Positions 22,530 through 33,545 of a DNA stretch of 64,000 nucleotides are shown here, in pieces. This DNA comes from Acanthosepion pharaonis (taxonomy: Eukaryota > Mollusca > Cephalopoda > Sepiida > Sepiidae). The translations under genes were made by a program, and so were the position numbers. The DNA is taken from the NCBI GenBank assembly GCA_903632075.3, contig CAHIKZ030004135.1:1224501-1288500 (forward strand), read 5' to 3'. How positions within the stretch are numbered: position 1 is the first letter of the stretch; each line of letters opens with the position of its first letter. The notes beneath the pieces are model-generated. The model was not told the DNA's origin, did no database searches, and saw nothing but the letters and a program-made list of their open reading frames with translations.

Positions 22530-23760
22530 TTGACTTCTACATCTCCCTCCTCTCCTCATTGCGGAATCATATTGGCCGTTGGGGAGGTATCAGTTCTTTA
22601 CTGCCTGGCCGATTGTAAGGGAGTAGAATACTGGTTAGCTTGCAAGTGGTCTTACACACAAGTAGACTGGAATATTTATTGTATGAAAGATACAATTGTG
22701 GCACATGGCCTAAAAAAGGGGAGGGGTTGAGGCTGGTCGACACTAACTATCCTATAACTAGCAAATCCAATTCACGACCCATTCACTCATTACAATTTTC
22801 ACATTCACCATAAAAACTCTTTTGTCACCACTTAATCCTCCATACACCACAATACTGCATCCTCTCAAGAGGGACCTACAAAACGCACCCCATGCCATAA
22901 AAATTTAATGATAGTAAATTATTATACATAAAAATCTAAGGAGATGAACCCAATAATAAACTAAAAATCACCACAAAATAAACTCAACATAATGATGTTA
23001 GTAGGGCCCATCCAACCCTCAAAAAGGAGAGGCTGCTGTATTCTGCCGATTGGGCAAAATCAAGAAGCTCTCTCACTAAGGGAGTGGGAAAAGGATAAGA
23101 AAATTATACAGACATGGAGAAATAAAAGGCTGACCCAGTCGAGATAAAAGAGGGCCAAAACAAACTGGGGAGGTTGGGAATCTCAACCTGGATCATAACC
23201 AAAGATGTGGCCGGGGACAGGCCAGGAACGTCAGAAACATCATTGGTTTCACCCCAGAATACGGGGGTGACACATTGTCACACGCGTATGCGCGATCGAT
23301 GAGAACAAGCTTTTCGGGAGCGAGACGAGCTGTCAACTCGCCGACATGGTCACATTAGGGATGGACCTGGGGACAATGGTAGAAGGCGTGCGAAGCTGTT
23401 TGTTCTAGACCAAGGCCACACCGTTCACAGTCTGTCAAATCCCATATGAAGACCTTATCATTGAGAGGCAGCCGATCCCGAGCCAATCGCCAGGTAAGCA
23501 AAAACTCAGACTTACTGAGATAATCCGCCACTGGCGCCCAAGACCAGAAAGAACGAAATCCTTCACGACCCCCTCTACTAGATGACAATAGAACACCTTC
23601 TTAGGCTGAGAGAGGTCACTGAACCGAGGAACAGCCAACAAGGCTGACCGACACTCGCGAAGAAAATCCGATTGATCCCGAGGTTTACGATGGCGCTCAA
23701 CCCGCGAGATGGGGTATTGATAGTAAGGTAAGGGAACGCGTCCCTAACAATTCCCACCAT
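22530..23760 (-). mobile_element. LINE family F fragment with zinc-binding RT tail
   Basis: The minus-strand frame at 23588-23355 encodes LTWRLARDRLPLNDKVFIWD then CERCGLGLEQTASHAFYHCP. This is the zf-RVT pattern (C-x2-C...H...C) found at the C-terminus of some LINE reverse transcriptases. Upstream frames (23760-23435) continue the same protein with shifts. Sequence to about 22530 is GC-richer than the flanks and may be the 3' UTR; the left end is a guess. Confidence 0.6.
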
Positions 23761-23958
23761 AATTTTTTGTTGCCAGGGATTTAGCTTTTAATGGCTATAT
23801 TTTGAGTTATTTTGAGGAAAAAATAAATTAACTCTGTTATATATGCTGCAGACAGGCTACTTTTCATTGTGTAGTGTGATTTTGTCAGTGTTGTCCCATG
23901 AAGAGATATACTTAAATATTTGAAGAAATGTGAGTGGTGTACTCACTTTTGTGATACA

Positions 23959-23962
<4 letters not shown>
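23761..23962 (+). mobile_element. Tc1-type transposon 3' terminus
   Basis: The segment ends with GTGTACTCACTTTTGTGATA and then CACTGTA, the widely shared terminal inverted repeat of Tc1-like elements, at 23934-23962. It is followed by TA-rich sequence fitting the TA target. I see no transposase; the left boundary is approximate. Confidence 0.55.

Positions 23963-24000
<38 letters not shown>
23961..24000. repeat. (TA)n microsatellite
   Basis: About 19 TA units directly follow the Tc1 terminus, as if the insertion lies in or expanded a TA tract. Confidence 0.9.
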
Positions 24001-24005
<5 letters not shown>

Positions 24006-24189
24006 ATAAATTTTTATATATCAAGAACAATATGAGGGAAATTTATGACAATATGTAAAAAGTTTTCATGTGATGTGTTTCATCCTTCAGGAGTCATCAG
24101 ACTAACGTGATGTTTACATTGATGCAACTACATATGTGCATGAAGGAGAGTGGATGCTGAGAATTTTAAATATCTAACTCCATCTAGCA

Positions 24190-24925
24190 AAAGGATTCTC
24201 TCTGAGTGATGCCAGGAGGTTTTTCTCATCTGAGTCCCTCCTTCACATCTACAAATCTACCATTTATCCATGTATTGAATACTGTTGCCATATATGGTCA
24301 GGTGACCTCACTGTTCATCTTGGGGTTCTCAACAAAATCCAAAGACAGATATGAATTGTCATCAGTCCTGACTTGGCATCTTGACTCCTGTCACTTTCTC
24401 ACAGACATGATGTGGCTTCCCTCTGTCTTTTCTATAAATATTTTCATGGTAAAAAAACTGTCCAAATATTCTGTATACCTGTGTGCTTTCTGCTATTCTT
24501 TTAGTCATTATAAAGAACTTTTTTTATTTTTAGCTGAATGTGTAGATTCTGATGAGCTATTTTCACTGGTGCCCTGACTGCATGAATTTAAGCATGATAC
24601 TAGCTTGGTATCTCGGTCCCAACCTTTTGCTTTTGAAACAGTTACATGTAACTACTGCTTCTACTCCAACAGCTTCTTCCCTCACACTTCCCGACAGTGG
24701 AACTTCCATCCTCTTATTTGCTTCCCTGATGACTATAATCTTTAGAGAATTAAATGTAATGTCATTCATCATCTTCTGATGCCTTGATCCCCATTCTTCT
24801 TTTTTATCCTTTCCTCAACCCTCCGCTATACCCAGTCTTTTCCCTTATGTTCATTCTCTGTAACCCCTTGTGTACTAGTGGCACTCACACCTTTGCCTGG
24901 AGTGAAATGCTTAAAAAAAATGTTT
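24190..24925 (+). mobile_element. LINE family A, copy 3 (3' fragment, interrupted)
   Basis: It matches the C-terminal region of copy 1 from the SRARKFFSPESILQLYKST segment onward (here 24205) to the 3' terminus GGAGTGAAATGCTTAAA (24900). Frames are broken. A 96-base foreign segment interrupts it at 24450-24545. Confidence 0.75.
24450..24545 (+). repeat. 96-base insertion in LINE A copy 3, with an inverted copy nearby
   Basis: Relative to LINE A copy 1 these bases are extra. A diverged copy lies inverted at 25349-25427 (shared CTATTCTTTTAGTCATTATA, then AAGAACTTTTTTTA and TAGCTGAATGTGTAG). This copy has about 18 additional bases in its left part. Confidence 0.6.
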
Positions 24926-25348
24926 TAGGTATATAGCCCTTACATTTAGCTTCTTTTTCTTTTTGTTCATGTTTTTATTCTTACAGTATTTCACCATTCT
25001 TGGCAGATATTCTATTATCACAATGTGGAATATTTAATATTAAAAGTGATGGAAACATGAAGAAAAAGAAACTTCCATTATTTTTAGCTGTTTTTACATG
25101 TGCATGATGTTATTATGTTTGTATTTTCTAGCAGTATGTTGCAGAGGAATTTTGGTAAGTTTGTGTGTGTTTTTAAATGAGTTCTAATTGAGCTATGATC
25201 AGAGAGGTGTAACATGCATCTTCTTGATAGGATAAAAAAGAAAAAGCCAGCACTTGATAACATCAACTATGAACATGGTCACAATGTGCTGACTATGTTT
25301 GGAAAATAAAAGAAAAATTCCCATAACTCTAGGTAAATATATAAAAAT

Positions 25349-25427
25349 CTACACATTCAGCTAAAAAATTAAAAAAAAGTTCTTTATAATGACTAAAAGA
25401 ATAGCCAAAATGTTTGGACAGTTTTTA
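25349..25427 (-). repeat. Inverted copy of the 24450 segment
   Basis: The reverse complement of the segment at 24450-24545, with a small deletion. The pair, about 800 bases apart, could fold or could be two insertions of one short element. Confidence 0.6.
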
Positions 25428-25523
25428 CACACTTTATATCCAGAAACGAAAACACTTATAGAGACACAAGAAAAAAAAAATGCTTAATTCACAGTACCTA
25501 ATCAGTTGTCTTTACTGAAATAC

Positions 25524-25526
<3 letters not shown>

Positions 25527-25579
<53 letters not shown>
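25527..25579. repeat. (TA)n microsatellite
   Basis: An uninterrupted TA tract of about 26 units. Confidence 0.95.
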
Positions 25580-25584
<5 letters not shown>

Positions 25585-26031
25585 TTAAGCGATTTTGATT
25601 ATTATGCTAAAATTGTGTATTCCTTGATAAAAGCACATTAATGCTGAAATGCCCTTTTAAAATATTTAATTATAGCATTTTCCCTATGCACATAAGTCAA
25701 CAATTTCTGCAATTTTATTTACACTGAAATATTTTCTAGGAGATAATTTATTTTTTACTCCTCCTTCTGTGTATTCAGTTTTCTCTCTTCACCTTTTATG
25801 GCTTTAATCAAATTTAAATTCCTATATTCAATATTCATCAGTTTCTGATATTAAAACCTTTCCCATCAGCCCTTGTTATTGCATATTTTGAATGGATTAA
25901 ATCTTTATTCATTTATAAATAAATAACATTTCAAGTGTTAATCTAAAATATTTTTCACAACACAATGTTGACAATAATTTCATCTCTATTTATTAAAGAT
26001 ATAAAAGTATATGAAGAGATAAATATCACTG

Positions 26032-26035
<4 letters not shown>
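25580..26035. other. AT-rich sequence, nothing recognised
   Basis: No gene or repeat is seen between two TA microsatellites. Confidence 0.5.
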
Positions 26036-26092
<57 letters not shown>

Positions 26093-26682
26093 TTAAAGGT
26101 GCAAATTATAATTTATAAATTCATGAATCATTCATACAAAAAACAAATATAGAGGTTAATGATTTAAATGAATTTATAAGTTATAATTCGCACCTTTAAT
26201 TGAAATTAAAATAACTGATCCAATATGCAACTTTCGGATAATAAGTGTGACATTACTGTAATTATTGAACAATATAGTTCATGCCATATTCACGGAAAAT
26301 CTACCAGTAAAAAGAATTCTCTTTTGTACAAAAAGGCACAACCTTAAAATTTAAATTCAAACTCAGTGTCGCGACCGCACGTTCCAAAACAATAACACAT
26401 TTCTCATTTTTTCGGATTTCATCTCTATTTTCATTGTTCTCTTATTACCAAGAAGTAAAAACAAGAACAAAATCTATTTTCATACCTGAGGATGTCTGTA
26501 GGAACAGACGAAAGCTTGTAAAAATTAAAAGACCTTATGCAACTGGAATTTATAAACAGGGATCATATCATTCATATACAGGTTCAGGGTTGTATATCAT
26601 TTATATTGTTTGCGAAGATGTATTCTTGCCATTTAACTCATTAACCTCTATATTTGTTTTTTGTATGAATGATTCATGAATT

Positions 26683-26709
<27 letters not shown>
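26036..26709 (+). mobile_element. Penelope-like terminal structure with nested inverted repeats
   Basis: The unit is bounded by (TA)n tracts (26036-26081 and 26684-26709). Segment A (26085-26124) pairs with A' (26168-26207), 38 of 40 bases. Segment B (26117-26160) pairs perfectly over 44 bases with B' (26640-26683). Near 26487 it carries CTGAGGATGTCTGTAGGAAC then AGACGAAAGC, a motif of the kind found in terminal repeats of Penelope-like elements and resembling a hammerhead ribozyme core. No reverse transcriptase or GIY-YIG domain is present. The element type is inferred from structure. Confidence 0.4.
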
Positions 26710-26713
<4 letters not shown>

Positions 26714-26784
26714 GAGAGAGAGAGAAGAAATTTTGCTCAACACTGCAAATTGCTATGAAACCAAAACATCAACCTTAAAACTTG

Positions 26785-27196
26785 AGTCATGTTCTTAAAT
26801 AGCTTCGTCAGATTGAGACATTCATATGGATGTCATGCATGGCAAAAAACCCATTCAGAAATATCTAAACTGTCAGCTGTATGCAACTGCTTCCAAAGAT
26901 CAATGTTGAAAAAAAGCTTTGAGTGTGTAAAACAAAGGTTATCCTTTTTTGAAGATTGTGGACTGGTACTACAGAATCATAAAAAACTGTACCAAATAAC
27001 AGAAACCATGTCATTTGAGGACTACCAACAGCAGCAACAACTAAAATGCAGAGTGTGTGTAACTCAAAGAGAAAATAATGACACAATCAAGATGATAAAA
27101 TTCCACACCACATCAAATAGAAGGTTTGAAAGGAAACCCCTATCAATCCTGGAAAGAGTCATTAAAGCTACTGGACTTGAGAAACCTGTTTTCTAA
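26785..27196 (+). mobile_element. LINE family E, C-terminal fragment 2
   Basis: An intact 135-codon frame (26789-27196) starts LRHSYGCHAW and includes CNCFQRSMLKK and ETMSFEDYQQQQQLKCRVC, resembling the C-terminal region after the reverse transcriptase core of animal LINEs. No catalytic motif is included. That the frame is still open suggests a fairly young fragment, or chance in a short segment. Confidence 0.45.
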
Positions 27197-27310
27197 AAAA
27201 AGTGTTTTAAGAAAAAGATTTTATAAATTTCAACCAAAAGCAGTACTGGCTATTCAGTCAATGAATACCAAATATTTCCTTGTAGGGAAACAATTAATAT
27301 TACCAATACC

Positions 27311-27326
27311 AGAGAGAGAGAGAAAG

Positions 27327-27364
<38 letters not shown>
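27311..27364. repeat. (GA)n and (TA)n compound microsatellite
   Basis: AGAGAGAGAGAGAAAGAGGG is followed by about 17 TA units. Confidence 0.85.
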
Positions 27365-27369
<5 letters not shown>

Positions 27370-27634
27370 TATTCACAGTTAGATGAAAAACCCTACAGTC
27401 AAATGGAGAAAAAAATTCAGCCATCCGGAGAAAGCTTTTCAGCCACATGACTTTCAGCCATCTGGAGAAAAAACTTTCAGAATTGCATCATTTTCAAAAA
27501 TCTTTCTCAAATAAATTTTATATGAAAAGAAAACTATCAGTGAAATAGTAAAAAAAGCTTGGGTGCAAAATGTTTATTTTGATAAATTGCTTTTTCTTTT
27601 TCTTGAAATGGCCTTACAAGTTGGTGCTTAGATA

Positions 27635-27810
27635 ATGGGGTAGGCACGGTGGAGTAATGGATAGAGGCTTGGATTGAGGAATCGGACAGCTGAGTACGAA
27701 TTCCAGTCGAATCCATTTCTTCTCCCCCTAGTTATGAGTAAATAGCAGGACAGTAGCCTTGGATGGCAACTGGTCTACAGCAGAAAGAAATTGCAGCCTA
27801 CTACAGGGAA
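27635..27810 (+). mobile_element. tRNA-derived SINE, family 2, plus copy
   Basis: It starts GGTAGGCACGGTGGAGTAAT, an A-box-like region, then CTGAGTACGAATTCCAGTC, a B-box-like region, about 50 bases on. The downstream body (AGCAGGACAGTAGCCTTGGA) matches the reverse complement of 49740-49945. This is the usual layout of a tRNA-derived SINE head. Confidence 0.6.
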
Positions 27811-27970
27811 AAAAATCTGCCTCATCAATCATGTATCAAAAGATACATGATCGCCTAAGCGTGTATCACGTATGGCACATAACTGACTGCTTAGATATGT
27901 CTTAGTTTCATTCAGCAATCTACTTAGAATTTCTTTATTTACTGCTAAGCAGACCGAATTTTTAGGAGAT

Positions 27971-28547
27971 AATGTGTAGTGGACTTCCTCGTCCGAGCAC
28001 CGCAAATCATGAAGACACAAGAAGCCCACTAACATTTTTAAATTAAAGACGTGAAATCTGATAGGTGAAACAAAATAGACAACAGAACGAGGATATTTAA
28101 GATTAATACAAAATTTATTTACAATGCAGACCTGAGTGGCCGTATGTTAGATAGTCTGGTAATTGAAGGTTGCTCGCATTGGACATGTCAATGACAGGAA
28201 GTTGAGGTGTGGTCGTATCAACGGTAGGACTCGGGACATTGATATGCGGTCAAAGTGGTCGCGTCAATGCTCGAAGTGAACCGCCAGAAGTTGAGGTGCG
28301 GTTGTTCCGATCATAGGACTAGACGTGTCGGGCAAGCGCTTGTGATGTATCGGCGATTCTAGGTTGGGCAGAAACGGGCCGGTGTGGAATTTGGCGAGAA
28401 GTCGCCAACTTATTAAGAGAAACCAACAACAACCACACGTCTCTCAAAATACTAAAAGTCTCAAGAAAAAATAAGGTGAGATTTGCTACGAAAAATGAAG
28501 GTGTAAAAATGGTCAGGAAGTGGATTACAACTAAGGTTCGTAACATA
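27971..28547. mobile_element. Solo LTR, family L1, copy 2
   Basis: It starts TGTAGTGGAC and ends TTCGTAACA, like 10505-11396, with the shared ATTAAAGACGTGAAATCTGA block and AATACAAAATTTATTTA. It lacks part of the middle found in copy 1 and is more GC-rich, so it may be the younger copy. Confidence 0.55.
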
Positions 28548-28831
28548 AAAAGCAACTAATAAGTCATGAGATCAATTTCTAAATGAAATTAAATTACATT
28601 ATGTGTAGGGAACACGATGTAAAGATTAAGGTCAAAGCGTCTTATTCATTCCTGTTTGGGGGCGGCCAACAGCGGTTGCAATCCAGTTGATATATAATCC
28701 AAGTGAATCCTAATTATTAATATAAGATAAAATAAAATTGATTCACAGAGAGCTTAATCCTTGCAATTTAATTTTAATTTTACAAGGTGAAATGATCATC
28801 ATCATTATGGAGTAATTCTAATTCCTATTGT

Positions 28832-28835
<4 letters not shown>

Positions 28836-28910
<75 letters not shown>
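28836..28910. repeat. (GT)n microsatellite
   Basis: An uninterrupted run of about 37 GT units, one of the longest in the window. Confidence 0.95.
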
Positions 28911-28913
<3 letters not shown>

Positions 28914-28929
28914 GCGTATTAATATATAA

Positions 28930-29005
28930 GCCGCACTTGCCATGCCTCCAGTTCATTTCACAAGGGTCTGATTGATTAAATGTAAAAAAAAAAAAAAATC
29001 CGCTC
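28930..29005 (+). repeat. Short interspersed repeat G, copy 1
   Basis: GCCGCACTTGCCATGCCTCC, then AAGGGTCTGATTGATTAAATG, a poly-A and a CGCTCGATCCG tail. It recurs in the same orientation at 30014-30090. Confidence 0.6.
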
Positions 29006-29530
29006 GATCCGTTCGCTAGTTTGGACGTAAAATGAAAATTATTAAACTGTAACTTTTTCGTCCTTACTAACTACTTTCTTTACGTTGCAGAACACACGTG
29101 TACGGAAATGAAGACGCCCATAAATCGATAAATAACCGACAGATATGGATTTTATTTCGATTTTAAATAATCATGGGCCCCATCTGACAGAATCATTGCG
29201 CTAATTATTAATTAAAATCTTAATTTAATACTTTAATTGGACGCAAACGGTCAACCTGTAACGATCTCGCCGGTTTGTTTATTTAGTTTGTAGTGGACCG
29301 TGGCTGTAATGTCGTTGAGTAGACGTAGAAGAAACACATGTGGGGTTCAGATTTTCCTGCTAGCTGGTCCAACTACACAAGAAAGTTGAACTTTTAATTA
29401 AGTCCAAAGAATGCAAAGAAAACAAACAAAACACAAGACCGATAATATATGTATACAAATATATATTAATAACAAGTTACACGAAAACAGTTACAAAGGA
29501 CATAGTGTGTGTGTGAATATTATATATGTG

Positions 29531-29533
<3 letters not shown>

Positions 29534-29585
<52 letters not shown>
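29534..29585. repeat. (GT)n microsatellite
   Basis: About 25 GT units, 0.6 kb from the larger GT tract. Confidence 0.95.
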
Positions 29586-29588
<3 letters not shown>

Positions 29589-30013
29589 GGTGATTAGCGT
29601 GTTCCCAGCATTTTTGGGAAACGCTATCCCTTGTTAGCGCCTATATTTCGAGGTTGTAAACTGAAAGCCTGAGGAAAAAGAGAGATTTACCTCCAGGTGT
29701 CGACGCGAAGGCCTGAGAGAGAAAGAGGCGAAGGGTCAGCGGCTATTTATAGCCAGGGAAGAGCGACCCCTGGTGAAAGGGTTACGAACTGAAGGAGAAG
29801 TTAACTCCGACAAGTTTAGGCGCAAATTTCTTCTTATAGAATAGATTTTATTGAACTTTATGGCCATCAAACTGTGAAATATTTCGAAATTGTTTCGGTA
29901 GGTCCGTTAAAAACGGATCTTAACGACCGTTTTGTCGACTGGGTGTAGTAACTATTTTTATTTTTTTTGAACACGTGTATAGATTTTTATTTAAAAATAG
30001 AAGCGATTCGTTT

Positions 30014-30090
30014 CCGCACTTGCCATGCTCCAAGTTCAGTTCGCAAGGGTCTAATAATTGATTCAATGTAAAAAAAAAATCGACTCGATC
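30014..30090 (+). repeat. Short interspersed repeat G, copy 2
   Basis: CCGCACTTGCCATGCTCCAA, then GCAAGGGTCTAATAATTGA, a poly-A and CGACTCGATCCG match the unit at 28930 at about 85 percent by eye. Confidence 0.6.
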
Positions 30091-30185
30091 CGATATTTCT
30101 TCAGGAATATAATGCAACTTTAAAATATTTTTTTTTAGCTCCAGTTTTTCGCTATGAAAAAGAAAGCGTGACAGACACGGACAGA

Positions 30186-30210
30186 CGGTAAGTAGGTAGG
30201 TAGGTAGGTA
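30186..30210. repeat. (GTAG)n microsatellite
   Basis: About six GTAG/GTAA tetranucleotide units. Confidence 0.85.
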
Positions 30211-30548
30211 CAAGTGTATATTAATATATAGATGATCATGCATAAGTATGTTGGCTTGAGAAAGGAACATTTCTACTTTGAACAAATTCAGTATGTAAGT
30301 TAATATTTTGGCATGAATCAATAATTGCACTTTCAATAACTTTTCGTCTAAGTTACTCTTTTAATATCTACAGCATTTTTTACAAATTTTTGTTAAATTA
30401 TTTCTGTGTATAATTTGATAAATTGTTATGCAGGAGAGTTTTCTTGTGTTCATAAATACATTTTTTTAAATTTCAGAAAATTCCACCAATATGTTGTAAG
30501 GAACATCAGTTACGGCTTATTTTATATATGCCTGCTTCAGAACTTTTG

Positions 30549-30588
30549 CTATTATGGATATGTTTGTTTCTCATCATATCCATAATAG
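30549..30588. repeat. Perfect 14-base hairpin
   Basis: Arms CTATTATGGATATG and CATATCCATAATAG are perfectly complementary around a 12-base loop, directly before a short GT tract. Confidence 0.8.
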
Positions 30589-30599
30589 TGTGTGTGTGT

Positions 30600-31620
30600 G
30601 TGCAACAATTTTTTTTTAATGGCTAATTACAATTTTCATGTTTATTGCTTTTTATATAGAGAATTGAAGAAATCAGCTGTGGCCTATGTAGGGGCCTTGG
30701 ATTTCAGAATTGTGGCAGTAGTCGTCTCAAATATTAAAAGTTCGGTTTGAATTTTGAAATTTTGAGTGTGGTCACTTATATTTTAAATCGATGTTTATTC
30801 AGCAACAATATTTTGAAAAGTTCTCAGAAAATGCTTTCTGAAGTATGTTAAACATTGCTTTGTATATTCAGTTGCCCTATCCCCCCGCCAAAAAAAAAAA
30901 AAAAAAAAAAAACAGAAATCTGCTTAATCCCGACACAAACGCGAGGGCTACTCTTTTCGTTTATTCTATAAAAATGGGAACCAAAGTGGGAAAGTTCTTT
31001 TAGAATCAAACTTCCATTTTAAATTTGTCCAACTACACAGTCAATATAAAAAAAATAATAAACGGTCCATGATTAAAACTCAAGTTTTTGTATTCTTCTA
31101 TCTTTAATTGTTTACATATCTGAACATACACCTTCTAAAATACACACAAACCCTACAATCTGTTACATTCCATAATATCAGAGGCTCTTATCTCAGGTGA
31201 AAAGTTTATCTGAGGTCATTGCCAAATTTGTATCGGTTCATTTGATAAAACGGTTGCAATAAATGACAACTAAATTACTTACAGTTAAACATGTGTGTCC
31301 TTTACAACTCGAGCTGCTGTTCAAATAGATGGGTCAACTAAAACCCTTTCTTGGGACTTGAGTACGACCATAGAAAATAATGAAATAAAAACTTTAAAAA
31401 AAGAAAGTAAATGCTCAATAGTATCTCTCGTAAATGACGTTTCCACTTGGCCAAATAACTTGTATATCTTTTAGTGTGAGTCGAAGGTACTTTGTTGCAG
31501 CTTCATTTATAAGAACAGCGGAGACAAATGAGAAATTACAGTTCTCGATTTAATTCGTTGTTATGTTTAAAACCAGAACTCCACTGATGGAATTTTAAAT
31601 TAATATATTAAATAATAATA
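30600..31620. other. AT-rich sequence, nothing recognised
   Basis: It holds a 24-base poly-A near 30890-30912. No gene or transposon is recognised. Confidence 0.5.
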
Positions 31621-31624
31621 ATAA

Positions 31625-31985
31625 TGACCTGAGGCATGGCTCTCGTGGCTTCTGATCTTAACTGTTTAGAGGTGTTAACATGTATATGTTTTGTCTTGGT
31701 CAATTAAGATGGACTCCCGTTCAGTACCACAGATTTGCTTGACAGTTAACCAGTTGGACAAGTTCCCCTAGGGGATAACACATCTCTGTTCATGAGTGAG
31801 AGTCGCAAGGGAGTATCATGGCCCGATGTCGAGGACGTTGATTTTTAGATTAATGTGGCAGTCAAGGCAACTTTAGGAGTCACATCCAGATATTTGGAAA
31901 CACATTCAATTGGAGACCCTCTGAGCAGATTGGGTTACCGAGTTAGAAATAACTTCATTTCTAACTGGGTCTCACCTACAAGATT
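31625..31985 (+). repeat. Interspersed repeat C, copy 1
   Basis: It begins beside an (AAT)n run and shares, with the minus strand of 56590-56905, AGTACCACAGATTTGCTTG, then CATCTCTGTTCATGA and ACATTCAATTRGAGA in order. It has no coding capacity and its class is unknown. Confidence 0.55.
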
Positions 31986-32190
31986 ATGCGCTGCATTTAT
32001 CAAAATCTCTCACCATATCGTACACATTTGGCTGTGATGTATGTGCATGGTATACCCTTATCAGACCGGATGTCATGATGGCCATATTAGGCTTCGTATC
32101 ACTTTATTAAATAATAATAACCAGTTTGACCCATGTAATTTCCATGTTTGTTAAAATCTTAGATTCTCTATTAGTTTGTTATACTTCATT

Positions 32191-32505
32191 CATATCACGT
32201 TGACACACTGATTCTCGTACGATTACCGAAGTTGAGCAACGTCGAACCTGGTCAGTACCTAGATGGGTAACCGCCTGGGAATACCAGGTGCTGTAAGTTT
32301 GGATGAACCGAGCTCTATTCCAGTCGGATTACATTTGCTTACGCACAAATACCTTTCCTCTCCTAGCTATGGGTTAAATAGTAGGATTTGTATTAGTAAA
32401 TCATTATTATCTGAAAAAAATTCTTACAATCCAAAAATATTTTCTGGTCTTAAATAATCTGCAACAGGTTGATAAGCCGTAATAAACAAATCAATCAATC
32501 CATTG
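32191..32505 (+). mobile_element. 5S rRNA-derived SINE
   Basis: Bases 32191-32298 follow the animal 5S rRNA gene: ATCACGTTG near the start, GATTACCGAAGTTGAGCAAC, then GGTCAGTACCTAGATGGGTA and CCGCCTGGGAATACCAGGTG. These include the internal Pol III control region. Mismatches and an unrelated body afterwards show it is not a functional 5S gene. The body ends with CAGGTTGATAAGCCGTAA followed by a (CAAT)n tail, seen again at 43790-43880 and 57100. That is the architecture of a 5S-headed SINE (SINE3 type). Confidence 0.7.
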
Positions 32506-33014
32506 AACTAGACGCTCAGTCTACCACTATAAATAACAATAAATTAACTTTTATGACTAATATTACTAGTGAAAACAAAGACGTCAACATTAGCCTTTAT
32601 TTAGACTACAGCACGTGCCAAATTCCTCATTTTTTCATCGACTATAAGTCAGTAAATGTCTCGGCGCCCTCCGGTCAAGAGGTTACATATAGACCTCCAT
32701 CGGAAATCAATCATTTCATTTGAAAAAAATAATTATATAAATAACACAAAAATACATCAGTCTTGAGTATTTATGATTCTGAACTTTATATATTTGGTCT
32801 TGTTTCAAACATTTTTTTTTCTTCTTCCTATTCAGGAATTTTATTGAAATATTGTTCACGATTTCAAATTTTGCCTTTAAAAATTAACTGGTCCATTACT
32901 TTCAAAGAAAAATTATTGAAGGCTGAGTTGTATATTTTCCACTAATTTTGTCTTGTGGTGTTCTTCTGCATATTGCTACTTATCCATAAATACTCTATTC
33001 ATTGTGTTTGCAAA

Positions 33015-33545
33015 AGAGATACAAGCTACAAATTGGAGATGTCAGAATCAAGCAAGTATAGAAATGAAACTATCCGAGAGATGAGTTATAAGAGACGCGA
33101 CCAGAAAATGTGACACAGAGATACAAAGGTGCACTTGGATATCTAAAGATGCATTCCAGAAACTAAACAAAATATTAACAAACTGGAAAATTTCATTGGA
33201 AACAAAGAGCGCTCAACTGTAATGTTATATCAATCTTCCTATATGTCAATGAATACTAGACAATTTCTTCACAGGTGAAGAAGAGACAACAGAGATGTGG
33301 TTCTACAGAAGGATACTGAGAATTACATGAACGAAACATGAGCAACGAGCAGGTTTTAAGGAAAATTGGAACGAAAAGGACAATAAAGAGACATGGGAAT
33401 TTTCTGGGGACATAATAAGGAAAGGGGGCTTGGAGAGTTTGACCCCCACATGACATAATGAAAGCAAGAGATGTACAGAAAACAACAAGTAGCCTACCTA
33501 ACGAGCTTATGTAAATGGATGGCATAAAAATAACGTTGGAAACGA
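33015..33545 (+). mobile_element. LINE family D, C-terminal fragment 2a
   Basis: The series AAATTGGAGATGTCAGAATC, the GTAATGTTATATCAATCTTCC block, AGAAGGATACTGAGAATTAC and TGGGAATTTTCTGGGGACAT matches the family D terminus decoded from 39215-40640 (VGNTRIKQ..KYLG, CYVTSVL, then RRMLRI and KFLGH). It is broken by shifts and stops. Confidence 0.65.

Noticed and set aside
27371..27480. C2H2 zinc-finger gene remnant (DEKPYSQ and repeated GGAGAAA blocks)
   Set aside because: No CxxC...HxxxH spacing is present; the resemblance to a TGEKPY linker is too short.
27635..27720. Functional tRNA gene
   Set aside because: Only A/B-box-like motifs are present; no cloverleaf can be drawn and related copies with the same body occur elsewhere.
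21684..29585. CRISPR-like array from regularly repeated dinucleotide tracts
   Set aside because: These are eukaryotic microsatellites without repeat-spacer structure.
32191..32300. Functional 5S rRNA gene
   Set aside because: Mismatches along the length, an unrelated SINE body after it and a simple-repeat tail indicate a 5S-derived SINE.
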